64,000 nucleotides of DNA from JANNUT01 sp046331425 (GCA_046331425.1 JAXLQU010000018.1:1-64000), one strand, 5' to 3'; positions 47,034 to 56,539 are shown, numbered from the stretch's first letter. Translations and numbers: made by a program. The notes: generated by a model from the letters alone, not told the origin.

Positions 47034-47708
47034 ATGAGTTCATGCAGTGTGAAATCGAGCGCGCACAGGTTCGCGCTGTTGGGTGTTTGCTGCCTACTTG
47101 CAGGTGTGGCTCAGGCTGCAGATCAAGGGTGGTTCGCCACCGCACATGCCGGGCCGACAAAATTCAAGGGATACGAACTTGAAGCTGAGGCTGACAAGCT
47201 CGACGACAGTGACAAGGGCTGGGCAGTCGGCGGCGGATATCGATGGGGGCTATTCGCGCTCTCCGTCGGCTACGCCGACCTGGGGCGACTCGAGGCCAGC
47301 GCTGGGAGTGACTATCAGCCACCCGTAGGACGACGACCGTATCGCGGCACACCCGTGCCCAGCTTCACGTCGTTTGACGATCGGATCGAGGCTTCAGGCG
47401 TCGCAGTCCTTGGCACAGGGATTCTTCCGCTGGGCCCACGCGTGCAACTGCTCGGCCAAGCAGGCCTGTTTCATTGGAAACAGAAAGTCGACTATCGCGA
47501 ACCTGGTTTCGCTTCCAACCTGAGCGCGTCGGGCACCGATCCGATCTTCGGCGTTGGGGTCAATGTCTTTCTTGTGCCGACCGGCGTCTGGTCGATTCAG
47601 ATGCTGTATTCAAAGCACCTGAACATTGGCGACCTCGGCAAGACCGGCCACGAGAACGACATCGGAATGATTTCGATCGGCACGGTTTATCACTTCGGTA
47701 AGCACTGA
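47034..47708 (+). CDS. Outer-membrane beta-barrel protein
   Basis: The ATG at 47034 follows GGAGGACGAG; it begins a signal peptide (ALLGVCCLLAGVAQA-ADQ). 224 residues. Alternating hydrophobic/aromatic strands (GWAVGGGYRWGLFALSVGYADLG, VQLLGQAGLFHWKQK, GMISIGTVYHFGKH) and a terminal aromatic strand suggest an eight-stranded OmpA/OmpX-type barrel. It starts about 80 bases after the CHAT gene of locus 2 on the same strand, so it may belong to that transcript. The role is unknown. Confidence 0.78.
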   Translation: MSSCSVKSSAHRFALLGVCCLLAGVAQAADQGWFATAHAGPTKFKGYELEAEADKLDDSDKGWAVGGGYRWGLFALSVGYADLGRLEASAGSDYQPPVGRRPYRGTPVPSFTSFDDRIEASGVAVLGTGILPLGPRVQLLGQAGLFHWKQKVDYREPGFASNLSASGTDPIFGVGVNVFLVPTGVWSIQMLYSKHLNIGDLGKTGHENDIGMISIGTVYHFGKH

Positions 47709-47777
47709 GCCGACAGCAGAACAGACCGACTCCACGGCGTGCGTCGCCTCGCTCTCCTGTGAGGCGGCGCGCGTCGG

Positions 47778-48050
47778 CTACGACAGAAACTGCGATCGAT
47801 CTCCCAGGTCGAGTGCGTCGCTGCGATAGATCAAGCGGGACCGCGATGGGCGCAACAAGCGCACACCGGCTTTTGCCAACAACAACCCAAGCAGCACCGA
47901 GCCGCCGCCGAAGATCGCGGGGGCCAGCGGTTGCGTTACCGAATGCGCCGAGGCTTCGGTCATCCCCAACACTGGCAACGTGACGGCCGCGGTCAGCGCG
48001 ACGAAGCCCATCAACGCGCGACGCGCACGGCGAGACGAATACACATACAT
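47778..48050 (-). CDS. Small membrane protein, QPLAPAIFGGG family, copy A
   Basis: 90 residues from the ATG at 48050, which follows GGGGAGGG. Two hydrophobic helices flank the core HSVTQPLAPAIFGGGSVLLG; the C-terminus is basic then polar. The same core occurs in the neighbour at 48142, so the pair arose by duplication. I do not recognise the family. Likely an inner-membrane protein. Confidence 0.6.
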   Translation of the reverse strand: MYVYSSRRARRALMGFVALTAAVTLPVLGMTEASAHSVTQPLAPAIFGGGSVLLGLLLAKAGVRLLRPSRSRLIYRSDALDLGDRSQFLS

Positions 48051-48141
48051 ACCCAAACCCTCCCCGAGGCCGGCGCCCGTCACGCGAGCCTCGTGGAGAA
48101 GTTAGGTTTCGAAATGAAACAGGCAAGTCGTTTCGGAACAG

Positions 48142-48339
48142 CTAGGCTCGAATCGAGCGGAAGCCCCAGCGTCCCAAACAGAGCGCAGCGAGTGACCCAC
48201 CACCGCCGAAGATTGCCGGAGCGAGGGGCTGTGAGAGTGACTGGGCAGCGGCGAACAAGATGGCGAGCCCTGCCACGACGAATGCCGAGCCGACAGCGAG
48301 TACCCCCAGGCCGCGCTGGGTCGCGTGATGCTTTTTCAT
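48142..48339 (-). CDS. Small membrane protein, QPLAPAIFGGG family, copy B
   Basis: 65 residues from the ATG at 48339 (GGAG nine bases upstream; a longer frame upstream has no site). It has the core SLSQPLAPAIFGGGGSLAAL between two hydrophobic helices (LGVLAVGSAFVVAGLAILFA and a shorter second one). It aligns with copy A in the core and in the GxRxxR end. Function unknown. Confidence 0.6.
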   Translation of the reverse strand: MKKHHATQRGLGVLAVGSAFVVAGLAILFAAAQSLSQPLAPAIFGGGGSLAALCLGRWGFRSIRA

Positions 48340-48455
48340 GCTGGGAACTCCAGACACCTTCGTCTCCCGGATCGAAGGTGACCGACCTGTCGGGAGAAGT
48401 ACTGCCAAACGGAGCGCGGGCAAGCTTCGTTTTGGAGAGAGATTCAGAAACGAGA

Positions 48456-48480
48456 AGGGCGACCCAATGCGGATCGCCCT
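48456..48480 (-). terminator. Terminator-like hairpin after fabH
   Basis: AGGGCGA (48456-48462) and TCGCCCT (48474-48480) pair over an 11-base loop. It lies 26 bases beyond the fabH stop on the minus strand and is followed there by TCTCGTTTCTG, a weak T-rich tail. Confidence 0.5.
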
Positions 48481-48506
48481 GGAACTCTTCGATCACCCAG
48501 CGCCGA

Positions 48507-49559
48507 CTACCAGCGAATCAGCGCCGCGCCCCATGTGAAACCGGCTCCAAACGCAGCCGTCAACACTAAGTCGCCTGGCTTGATGCGCCCTTCGCGGCGC
48601 GCATCCGCCAAAGCCATCGGGATCGACGCAGCGGACACGTTGCCGTACTTGCTGATCGTTACGTAGACCTTTTCCATCGGCAGGCCGGCACGCTGCGCCG
48701 TGGCTTCGATGATTCGCAGGTTGGCTTGGTGGGGAACGAAAAGATCGATGTCGTCGGCGGTGACCCCCGCCTCTTCCATCACGTCGGCAACCGCTTGCTG
48801 CATCGCGCGCACGGCGTGTTTGTAGACCTCGTTCCCTTGCATCTGCACGGTATGCAGCGATTGATCGACCGACTCGTGTGAGGCCGGATGACGGGTTCCG
48901 CCGCCCGGCTGCCACAACAAGTGCGCCAGCGAGCCATCGGCACCCCAGGTGTGTGCAAGCACTCCGTCGCCCGCGCTCTTGTGAGGACCATGCACGCTGA
49001 CGCCGGCGCCATCGCCGAACAGCACGCAAGTGGTGCGATCGTTCCAATTGGTGATGCGCGACAACTCCTCGGCCCCGGCCACCAACACATGTTGAGCGGT
49101 GCCTGATCGAACGAGTGAGTCGGCGAGGATCGTGCCGTACAACCAGCCCGAGCAAGCTGCGGTGATATCGAACACCGGGATGCCGCGTCGCAAACCGAGC
49201 TTCGGTTGCGCCCACGCAGCGCAACTCGCGACCATCGTGTCGGGGCTGACCGTGGCCACGATCAATGCATCGATGTCGTCGATGGTGAGTTGCGCGTCGA
49301 TCAGTGCGTTCTGCGCTGCCTCGACTACCAGGTCAGAGGTGTCGACACCAGGCGGTGCGACGCGACGTTCGCGAATTCCGGTGCGCGTCACGATCCATTC
49401 GTCGGAGGTATCGACCTTCTTCTCGAGATCGGCATTGGTAAGCACACCCGAAGGAATCGAAGAGCCGATACCCATCACCCGAGAACCCAACGCGACCGGA
49501 AATCGATTCGGGCGTTTGGTCTTGACCTGCGACTCAGGTAGACGAACCGTCGTGGCCAT
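48507..49559 (-). CDS. fabH: 3-oxoacyl-ACP synthase III
   Basis: 350 residues from the ATG at 49559, which follows GGGAGGAACGTG. Thiolase-fold enzyme with the FabH triad: Cys136 in DITAACSGWLYG, His277 in FVPHQANLRI and Asn307 in SKYGNVSAAS. It condenses acyl-CoA with malonyl-ACP to begin fatty acid synthesis. It stands alone rather than in a fab cluster, so a role in a special fatty acid or hydrocarbon pathway cannot be excluded. Confidence 0.93.
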   Translation of the reverse strand: MATTVRLPESQVKTKRPNRFPVALGSRVMGIGSSIPSGVLTNADLEKKVDTSDEWIVTRTGIRERRVAPPGVDTSDLVVEAAQNALIDAQLTIDDIDALIVATVSPDTMVASCAAWAQPKLGLRRGIPVFDITAACSGWLYGTILADSLVRSGTAQHVLVAGAEELSRITNWNDRTTCVLFGDGAGVSVHGPHKSAGDGVLAHTWGADGSLAHLLWQPGGGTRHPASHESVDQSLHTVQMQGNEVYKHAVRAMQQAVADVMEEAGVTADDIDLFVPHQANLRIIEATAQRAGLPMEKVYVTISKYGNVSAASIPMALADARREGRIKPGDLVLTAAFGAGFTWGAALIRW

Positions 49560-49667
49560 CACGTTCCTCCCGGGGACCCCGCCGGATTACCGACGAGTTA
49601 GCTCCCCGTGACTGGCGCGATCATGCCCACCCAATGTCACGGCACGGTCAGGAAGGACAGATTCGGA

Positions 49668-50846
49668 TCATTCCGGATACAAAAAGAACGCTCGTCTTGC
49701 GTCCTCGAACTGGGACTGCTCGGCCTGCCAACCCTGCTCGAGCTCACGAGCCGACGCCCCGGCCTCGATCATGTCCCGCCAATCGGGATTGCCCGCCAGC
49801 AGATCGATCGCCGGTGGGTCGGTCCGGAACTCGTACGCCTCGCGGCGCCAGGAGAAGTCATGGGGCGACTGATCGCGTGCGGCGATGATCACGGCAAGGC
49901 CGGTGACCAGGCTTCGGAACGAATGCCGATCCGTGACATGGATAAACACCCCATGACAGTCCGAGCCGCGATGTTTCTGGAAGGCAGGTAGGAAGCGGAC
50001 CGGGCGAAACCGCACCCCAGGGAGTTGAAGAGCTTCAAGCGCGCCGGCCAATCGCGAGGCCGAAAGCCACGGCGCGCCGATCAACTCGAAGGGCCGCGTG
50101 GTGCCGCGCCCCTCGGAAAGGTTGGTCCCCTCGATCAGGCAGCCGCCGGGATAGACGATCGCCGTATCGAGTGTCGGCATGTTGGGCGAGGGCGGAATCC
50201 ACGGCAGGCCGGTCTGATCCCACCACTGCGAGCGACGCCAGTTTTGGCACTGGATGACTTCGAGCTGCAAGGCAAGCGACTGCTGTGTGCGTGCCATGAC
50301 GCACAGCTCGCCCACGGTCAGTCCATGCCGCTGCGCGACGTTCAACTCCCCGACGAATGAATGGTAGCCATCGCGTATCGCGCCACCTTCGACCTGGCCG
50401 CCGAGCGGATTGGGGCGATCGCAGATGATCAGCGGCACACCGGCAGCGGCGCAGGCCGGCATCGCGCGCACGATCGTGGCGTAGAAGGTGTAGTAGCGCG
50501 CGCCCACATCCATCAGGTCGGCGATGAGTACATCGACGCCGTCAAGCGCAGCTCTCGGCAACGACAACGAGGCCTCGTCATCGCCGTACAAACTGACAAC
50601 CGGCGCATCGAGCAAGGGGTCGTAGGTTTCGCAAACACCCGCCATGTCCTGATGCCCGCCGCCGGTTCCATGTTCGGGTGCGAAGACGCGCACGACCTTG
50701 GCGCCGGCAACGTGTCGCAGCAACTCGACCGTGTGCGAAAGACTGGCCCCGACCGACGCAGGGTGTGCAATCAATCCGACGCGCCGCCCGCGCACGAGGT
50801 CGGCGCGATCGAGACACAGGCGATCGACTCCAACCTGAACGCTCAC
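49668..50846 (-). CDS. DUF1343 / NamZ-like exo-N-acetylmuramidase
   Basis: 392 residues from the GTG at 50846, which overlaps the stop of the preceding gene (GTGA). Family landmarks: RRVGLIAHPASVGAS, VFAPEHGTGGG, LIADLMDVGARYYTF, ICDRPNPLGG, YPGGCLIEGTNLSEGRGTTR and a C-terminal FRTDPPAIDLLAG. The family includes NamZ of Bacteroidetes and Bacillus, which releases N-acetylmuramic acid from cell-wall fragments. No signal peptide follows this start, so it may act in the cytoplasm on recycled muropeptides. Confidence 0.87.
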   Translation of the reverse strand: MSVQVGVDRLCLDRADLVRGRRVGLIAHPASVGASLSHTVELLRHVAGAKVVRVFAPEHGTGGGHQDMAGVCETYDPLLDAPVVSLYGDDEASLSLPRAALDGVDVLIADLMDVGARYYTFYATIVRAMPACAAAGVPLIICDRPNPLGGQVEGGAIRDGYHSFVGELNVAQRHGLTVGELCVMARTQQSLALQLEVIQCQNWRRSQWWDQTGLPWIPPSPNMPTLDTAIVYPGGCLIEGTNLSEGRGTTRPFELIGAPWLSASRLAGALEALQLPGVRFRPVRFLPAFQKHRGSDCHGVFIHVTDRHSFRSLVTGLAVIIAARDQSPHDFSWRREAYEFRTDPPAIDLLAGNPDWRDMIEAGASARELEQGWQAEQSQFEDARRAFFLYPE

Positions 50847-52000
50847 GGAGTCCACTCCACGATCAGCCGATGCGTGTCGCTCGCGGCCGGCGGTGTGCAA
50901 CCGCATACCGCGCTGAGGGCCGCCGCGAATTCCAGGGCATCGCCGGCAGTATCCCAGATCGAGGTGAGCCGAATCCGCGCCTGACCCTTGTCATCGTGAA
51001 ACAACTCGACGAGATCACCATCCCAACCGGCGGCGGCGCGTTCCGCGACATCCGCTGCGGACTTGGTGGCAAGCAACAAGCGCATCCCCAACTCGCCCAG
51101 CTCTGTTGAAGCGACGAGTCGAGACTTGTCCGGAGCGCTACTCGCAGAGATGCGTTGCGGTGCATCGCTCTGCTTGTCGGCGTGCAACAACTGCTCGGTG
51201 GAGTTGGGCGGAGATTTCCACAAGGCGTCGACCGCTGCCCAACCTCCTCGCTTCCAGGTGTCGCCGACGTAACGCAATCCCAACCGATACGGTTCGATGA
51301 TGGCAGCCCGTACGATCTGGGGGGATTGCTGCAGCGCTGGCGACGCGGCGACACTGGCCTGCGCGATCTGCTCGACCATTGCATCGAGCGGAAATGTCTC
51401 CGGCTTCGGGTCACTACCGGCCTGCTTCAGCGCATCCAGCATCATGGCCAGCGTTGCGTCCCCTTCCGCCAATGCGCGACGCGCCATCAGTTGGTCGTCG
51501 CGGTCGCGATGCTGCTTGGTTCCGAGCATCTTCAAGATATCGAACTGCTGGTCGGTGAGTGCATGATCGAGTTCGTGAATCAAAATCGAGTCGCCGGCAG
51601 CGTCGATCGCCGCCTTCATGGGGTGATTGTCGGGAAAGTCGACAATCACGAACTGTTTGGAATACGGATCGTAGAACCCGGCGACCTGATCGGAAAGCAG
51701 TGCAAGCGTCCCGCGATACAGATCGTAGTCGGGCGGTATCAACCCGAGCGCCGCCAACAGTAGTTGGTCCGATTTCATGTCGGACTGGGGCGCATCGCGC
51801 TCGACGATCTCGGCGATGGCTGTTGCAGCGACATCGACCGAAAGATGTCGGCTCGGGACCGGATGCTTGAACGAGAGTCCTCGCGTGCGTTCCAGTCGGC
51901 GGCTGAGGGTCGCGATCGGGTCGTTGCCGGCGGGTGAGGTTGGTGGGGATTGAAGCGGTGCTGTCGCGGACAGGAGAAACATCACGATGATCGGCGTCAT
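50843..52000 (-). CDS. Exported HExxH metallopeptidase-like protein
   Basis: 385 residues with a short signal-like N-terminus (MTPIIVMFLLSATAPLQS). The zinc motif is SILIHELDHALTDQQFD, with a possible third ligand in ALAEGDATLAMM. Before it is GFYDPYSKQFVIVDF, a pattern seen in uncharacterised secreted peptidases of this type. It lies between cvpA (3 bases apart) and the NamZ-like gene (overlapping), so it may act on cell-wall or envelope proteins. Family assignment is by motif only. Confidence 0.72.
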   Translation of the reverse strand: MTPIIVMFLLSATAPLQSPPTSPAGNDPIATLSRRLERTRGLSFKHPVPSRHLSVDVAATAIAEIVERDAPQSDMKSDQLLLAALGLIPPDYDLYRGTLALLSDQVAGFYDPYSKQFVIVDFPDNHPMKAAIDAAGDSILIHELDHALTDQQFDILKMLGTKQHRDRDDQLMARRALAEGDATLAMMLDALKQAGSDPKPETFPLDAMVEQIAQASVAASPALQQSPQIVRAAIIEPYRLGLRYVGDTWKRGGWAAVDALWKSPPNSTEQLLHADKQSDAPQRISASSAPDKSRLVASTELGELGMRLLLATKSAADVAERAAAGWDGDLVELFHDDKGQARIRLTSIWDTAGDALEFAAALSAVCGCTPPAASDTHRLIVEWTP

Positions 52001-52003
52001 ACG

Positions 52004-52516
52004 CTATGCGTCCAGCGCGCGGCGGCGCTCTTTGTAAGCCTCTGCCATTTTCGGGGGAAGAATGTTGGACGCTGCATCGACGATCGTCAGCACCGCATGC
52101 ACGCTCGTGCTGTGTTTCATGGCGCCGGTGCCCGGCGGCAGAAAGCTCACCATCCCCACCAGCGACGCCGCGACGACCAGCACGCCGCCAGCCAAGCCGA
52201 CCGCCCCGCCCACCAAGCGATCGACCCAACCGATCTGCGCCGCCTGAACCAAGCGAAACGCGAGCCATGCGAGCAGCGCGGTAAAGACCAGCCCCAAAAC
52301 CAACACTGCGAGGAACGCCGCGGCACGCGCCACGTGATCGCTCTTGAAGATGTCGGGAAACCAGACCGGTCCTCGCTCGGCCAAACGCAGCGAAACGGCG
52401 AGACTCGACAAGAGTCCGGCCACGCCGATGGCGATCCGCACGAACCCTTTCCAAACCCCATACGCCATGGTGCCTAGCAACACGATTGCAATCACGATAT
52501 CGAGCGAGCTGATCAT
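52004..52516 (-). CDS. CvpA-family membrane protein
   Basis: 170 residues with four transmembrane helices in the CvpA pattern: SLDIVIAIVLLGTMAYGVWKG at the N-terminus, then LLSSLAVSLRLAERG and VDRLVGGAVGLAGGVLVVAA. CvpA proteins are linked to colicin V production and to envelope integrity. It is first in a three-gene minus-strand cluster with the metallopeptidase and the NamZ-like enzyme. Confidence 0.85.
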   Translation of the reverse strand: MISSLDIVIAIVLLGTMAYGVWKGFVRIAIGVAGLLSSLAVSLRLAERGPVWFPDIFKSDHVARAAAFLAVLVLGLVFTALLAWLAFRLVQAAQIGWVDRLVGGAVGLAGGVLVVAASLVGMVSFLPPGTGAMKHSTSVHAVLTIVDAASNILPPKMAEAYKERRRALDA

Positions 52517-52705
52517 GCTGCGGAGGATAGACGCAAACCGGTCACCGAGTGCAACGGGCGCCTGACCTAACGACGCCTGTTCATGTCGACCTGTCGATCA
52601 CGCGGCATCAAGGAAGGGTACTCGTGGCGCGGCGCCGCTCGGTTGAAGATCGAGGCGCTCGAGTTCTGAGCGCAAACCACGCGGCAGCTACCTGCCAGAA
52701 CGAAA

Positions 52706-52732
52706 ACGGGGCGGACCGATCGTCCGCCCCGT
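52706..52732 (-). terminator. Terminator at the end of the envelope operon
   Basis: ACGGGGCGGAC (52706-52716) and GTCCGCCCCGT (52722-52732) form a perfect 11-bp stem with a 5-base loop. On the minus strand it is followed by TTTCGTT. It lies 27 bases after the stop at 52759. Confidence 0.8.
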
Positions 52733-52758
52733 GGAGAAACCGTGGAAGCAACCGTCGA

Positions 52759-53937
52759 CTAGAAACGCAGCGTGTAGGTCGACGATGGCGGTGTCGTGAT
52801 GAATAAGAAGATCGGCTGACCCTCGCGCACGAAGTCGAGTTTCGGCGGCTCGGTGCGCAGCGTCACCTCGGTGTTTTGGTCGACCACGATCTTGTCGGGC
52901 AGACGCTGTTCGCATCCCGGCTGACGCTGCACGTGATACGTGCCGTAGGGCAGGGTAGCGAAGGTCTTCATGGCCAAGCCGTTGAGCACCAGCGTCGGAC
53001 GGCACTTCTCGTTTTCCGAGGCCCACGAGAATGCAAACGTGTTGGGGTTGACGTAGATCGGGTCGGGAACGCCGCCTTCAGCAAGCTGCATCTCGAACGG
53101 CGGGAAGGTCAAGTCGCCGGCCGACACGCGATACCTGCCGGGCGGCAACACCACGCGGAACTCATCCAGGCCATCGGCGACGCGAGACGTGAAGCGCGTG
53201 GCCGCGACTTGGAACGCCGCATCGCTGAAGCCGTCGTTGCGTCCGCCGATCCGCTCGATCTTGATCGAGGCGCGCTGCGTTGGTGTCAGGTCGCGCGTCT
53301 TGAATCGTGTCACCACGCCCGAGGCCCAGAACGTCTTCAGGTCGTCGACCGCGGCGCGCGGCGTTGTCATCTGGAACAAGACCTCTTGCGCCTGCGGCAA
53401 CAGCCCCGGACGCGCGGTGCGCTCCAGCTCTTGCTCCCAATCGGCAGGGTCCATCTTCAGCAGGTCGAGCGTCTTCTCGTACTGCGTGATCGACGCTTCC
53501 AGATCGACGCCACGGGCGTGCAAGATCGCGCCCTGAAAATGTGCCTTGGCGACAGTCTTGGTAATGTCGGCCAACGCCTTCTGATCCTTTATGAACAGTT
53601 GATCGGTGGCGTACTTGCTGTCGATCTCGTCCAGGTAGCGCTCCACATCGTAGAGCGCGGACTTGACCGTATTGCTGGTCACGCCTTCACCCTGCAGCAG
53701 CAGGTGATAGTTGGTGAGCGCTCGATACAGATCGCTCATCCGCTCGACCTCGCTCAGCACCGGATCGTAGCCGGCCACGTTGGGCTCGGCCGGCGGCGGT
53801 GCCGGGGTCTGCGTTGCCGCCGGTTTCGCGGCCGGCTTGCCCTTGGCGGCAGCATTCGTGTTGCTCGCCAGCGCCGGCCCAGCCAGGCATGCCATCACGG
53901 CGAGAGTCGTCAGTCGCAAGAATGTCGTGTGCTTCAT
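52759..53937 (-). CDS. Exported helical/beta protein of unknown function (envelope operon)
   Basis: 392 residues with a signal peptide (cleavage near ALA-SNT) and an Ala/Pro/Lys-rich linker (residues 25-52). A helical region (about 55-190) follows, then a beta-rich C-terminal part (about 210-390, GRYRVSAGDLTFPPFEMQ and YHVQRQPGCEQRLP). The C-terminal region looks like PEGA-style beta repeats but the match is loose. It is the last gene of an operon with the TPR and TonB-like genes, 3 bases after the TPR stop. Function unknown. Confidence 0.72.
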   Translation of the reverse strand: MKHTTFLRLTTLAVMACLAGPALASNTNAAAKGKPAAKPAATQTPAPPPAEPNVAGYDPVLSEVERMSDLYRALTNYHLLLQGEGVTSNTVKSALYDVERYLDEIDSKYATDQLFIKDQKALADITKTVAKAHFQGAILHARGVDLEASITQYEKTLDLLKMDPADWEQELERTARPGLLPQAQEVLFQMTTPRAAVDDLKTFWASGVVTRFKTRDLTPTQRASIKIERIGGRNDGFSDAAFQVAATRFTSRVADGLDEFRVVLPPGRYRVSAGDLTFPPFEMQLAEGGVPDPIYVNPNTFAFSWASENEKCRPTLVLNGLAMKTFATLPYGTYHVQRQPGCEQRLPDKIVVDQNTEVTLRTEPPKLDFVREGQPIFLFITTPPSSTYTLRF

Positions 53938-53940
53938 GGA

Positions 53941-55206
53941 TCAGCTCCCGCTTTCGATCTCAGCCGCTTTTTGCGACAGGCCGAACTGGCGAAGGATGTT
54001 CACGTAGTTCTGTTTGAAGGGTTGTAGCTCGGTGCCTTGGAACTTCTTGCGGGCCTTGTCGAAGGCACGCTCCGCATGTTGAATCGCGTTGATGCGATCG
54101 CCGAAGTTGGCCTGAGCGCGCGACAGATCGAAGTAGCCGACCTCATCGCCTCCCCATTCGAAACTGGTTGCTTCCTCTGCAGCGTGCAGCGCTTCCTTGA
54201 AACGGTTGGCGTTGAAGTGCGCATACGAAATCACGTGCAGCGAGCTGCCGTACTGCATCTGGATGTCCTGATTCTCGGGATCCAGCTTGAAGGCCAAGCG
54301 ACCATATTCGACGGCCTGGAGCTTGTAGGCGTGACCTTCCTGCCGGCTCGAGTAGTCGGCCATCTGGCGGTAGACCTCGGCGCGTTCGATGTGCCCCTGG
54401 GTCGCTTCTGCCGCCTGCCGGAACACCTCCAGTGCTTCGTCCGGATTCGTCCCTTCGGTATTCATCAAGTCCAGTGCGATCTGCCACAACACACCCGCGC
54501 GCACGTTGCCGCTGTCGAAGCCGACAACCTGATAAAGCTGTGCGAAACGGTCGTCGTACTTGCTGGCGAACCCCATGCGGCAGGCTTCGCGGACACGAAC
54601 CAGATACAGATTCGGTACTTGCGAGTAGCGCGCCATCTCGAACGTGCGCTGCACGTATTGCAGTACGTACTTGGCGAACGTTTCGTATTCGGCGCCGTCA
54701 CGGGATTTGCCCGAGAGCTCTTCGTAGCGCGCCATCAGCGCCTTGTACATATGCCAATTGGCGGCGTTCTCGAGCTCGACGTTGTTCCAGTGCTCGGACT
54801 TGAGCTTCTCGAAGTAGGCCGTCCCGATCACGTTGTGCTTGAAGAACGGATCGTCCTGCAGGATCGTGAGGCTCTTTTCCATCGCGCCCAGCACGTCTTT
54901 GCCGAAGTCGTACTTGAAGGTCTCGGGAGCCGCTTTCCACAACTCGAAGCGAGCGTGGCCGCCCACGAACGACACGAGCGCAAAGTCGTTACCTGCGCGC
55001 GGTAGTCCGGCGGTGTCGATCGACGTCACGAACGCGTCGGCGGCTTCGGCGGCCGCGGTCCAATTGCGCGCGTTGTAGGCGTCGACAGCGGTCGTGCGCA
55101 GCATTTCGAGATTCGCCGGTGGTGCCGGCGGTGGCGCGTTGTCCGCAGCGCGTGCAACGGAGGCCAGGGCGAGTGCGAGCAGCGCAAGCGGGGTGGTCTT
55201 GGTCAT
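53941..55206 (-). CDS. Exported TPR-repeat protein (envelope operon)
   Basis: 421 residues from the ATG at 55206, which overlaps the stop of the TonB-like gene (TGATG). A signal peptide (ALLALALASVARA-ADN) is followed by several TPR-like helical pairs (AYNARNWTAAAEAADAFVTS, GHIERAEVYRQMADYSSRQ and RINAIQHAERAFDKARKKF). TPR proteins scaffold complexes; with its neighbours it may form a periplasmic assembly. Confidence 0.8.
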   Translation of the reverse strand: MTKTTPLALLALALASVARAADNAPPPAPPANLEMLRTTAVDAYNARNWTAAAEAADAFVTSIDTAGLPRAGNDFALVSFVGGHARFELWKAAPETFKYDFGKDVLGAMEKSLTILQDDPFFKHNVIGTAYFEKLKSEHWNNVELENAANWHMYKALMARYEELSGKSRDGAEYETFAKYVLQYVQRTFEMARYSQVPNLYLVRVREACRMGFASKYDDRFAQLYQVVGFDSGNVRAGVLWQIALDLMNTEGTNPDEALEVFRQAAEATQGHIERAEVYRQMADYSSRQEGHAYKLQAVEYGRLAFKLDPENQDIQMQYGSSLHVISYAHFNANRFKEALHAAEEATSFEWGGDEVGYFDLSRAQANFGDRINAIQHAERAFDKARKKFQGTELQPFKQNYVNILRQFGLSQKAAEIESGS

Positions 55207-56444
55207 CACGAGGCACCTCTGATGTAAGCGTAGAGAGCGCTCCGAGCGTTCTCGGCTTCAGCGACTTTGGAAGTGACGGCGCGCGCATTCCCTTGGCGCG
55301 CCACGAACAGAGCAGCGAGACCATCGTCCCCAACCGTGAGAACGTGCACGATCCCGTCGTTATAACGAATGACGAAGTTGCGGCCATCGCGCTGCAGTGA
55401 CACCACTCTGGCCTCCCCGCCTCTCCATGCGCCCCGCGTCAGCGCCTGCTTCAGCAGGTCGGTCAACTCGGGAAGCAGAAGGTTCCAACGCGCGGCGTCG
55501 ACGGAGCGCTGGCCGATGTCTCCAACAGCGACCAACGGCAGGCCGTATTTGTTGGCCAACGCCGTGCGCACTGCATCGAGTCGCGAGTTGCCGGATCCGC
55601 GCGAAGGTGCTCCCGCAGGTCCGGTTCCAGGTCCCGCATCGGCCGGACCCGCAGCGTACTTGATCGAATTCCCTGTTCCACCAAAACCACCAGGGTTGAG
55701 TCCGGGGCCCGGCCGTCCCGCGGGGGCGCCGCCGCCCTTTCCACCAGGACCGCCGGCCGGCAGTGTGACATCGGGATCGCCGCCGCTTTGTCCGCCATAC
55801 AACACGGTGGTGCTGCGGCTCATGCGATCGCCCGAGAGCGTTGGCAGGCCAGCCGGTTTGGGGCTCTTGCCGTTGGCCACTCCACCAAGTGCCACGTCCG
55901 GTGCGTCGAGCGAACCGGTGACGCCCGCTCGGCCTTTCAGCTGATCGGCCGCCATCATCAACTCCGGTCGACCGGCCTTGCCAGGCGTGCGCGATGTGGT
56001 CAGCACATCGGGCGCTTGTTCCTGCATTCGTTTGGTGTCGAGTTTTGAGACAGCGAGTTCTTGCTTGGTCTGCTTGAGCTTCTCTTCAGGCAGATTGATC
56101 TCGGGAGTCTCTTCAACCGGTCTGAGCTTGACGATCTTCGGCGGTTCGATCTTGAGCGGCTCCGGTTTGGGGAGCTCGATCTTCTTCTCCGGTTCGGGTG
56201 GCGGCAGCCGTTTCGCGATCTCGATCTTAGGTACGGGCGGCGGCGGCGGTATCTCCGGTTCCGGAATGAAGCTGATCAGTAGATCCGGGACCAACGAAGG
56301 GTCCTTGACGGCTTCGACCGTAAACCATGCGACACCGACCAGAAAGGCGATCACGCAGATGTGGACTGTGGCGGAAACAGTCACACTGCGCACGCGCTTC
56401 CGATCGACACTCGTGTTTTTGCTGACGAGCATCTTGTCAAACAA
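55206..56444 (-). CDS. TonB-like membrane-anchored Pro/Gly-rich protein (envelope operon)
   Basis: The start chosen is TTG at 56444 (AAGGGG seven bases upstream), giving the MFDKML opening common in this group; an ATG at 56432 is the alternative. 412 residues. One N-terminal transmembrane helix (SATVHICVIAFLVGVAWF) is followed by a TonB-type Pro/Glu/Lys stretch (about 65-125), a Gly/Pro-rich region (about 210-290) and a C-terminal domain of about 130 residues. That domain lacks the canonical TonB signature (no YP...W.Y.P pattern). It may pull on or bridge to a periplasmic partner rather than an outer-membrane receptor. Confidence 0.75.
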   Translation of the reverse strand: MFDKMLVSKNTSVDRKRVRSVTVSATVHICVIAFLVGVAWFTVEAVKDPSLVPDLLISFIPEPEIPPPPPVPKIEIAKRLPPPEPEKKIELPKPEPLKIEPPKIVKLRPVEETPEINLPEEKLKQTKQELAVSKLDTKRMQEQAPDVLTTSRTPGKAGRPELMMAADQLKGRAGVTGSLDAPDVALGGVANGKSPKPAGLPTLSGDRMSRSTTVLYGGQSGGDPDVTLPAGGPGGKGGGAPAGRPGPGLNPGGFGGTGNSIKYAAGPADAGPGTGPAGAPSRGSGNSRLDAVRTALANKYGLPLVAVGDIGQRSVDAARWNLLLPELTDLLKQALTRGAWRGGEARVVSLQRDGRNFVIRYNDGIVHVLTVGDDGLAALFVARQGNARAVTSKVAEAENARSALYAYIRGAS

Positions 56445-56539
56445 GGTACGGCCCCTTCCCTCGGTCCCCCGACCCAAACATGGTTACCAACGCAGCCAAC
56501 CGATGTCCGAACGCTGGTTCGAACTCAGAAGCGGCGTAC

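Noticed and set aside
47709..47777. Possible hairpin between convergent genes (GCCTC with GAGGC)
   Set aside because: The stem is short and imperfect in GC-rich DNA, so it is not supported as a terminator.
52876..54027. 383-residue plus-strand open frame
   Set aside because: Antisense to the envelope operon gene, without family features.
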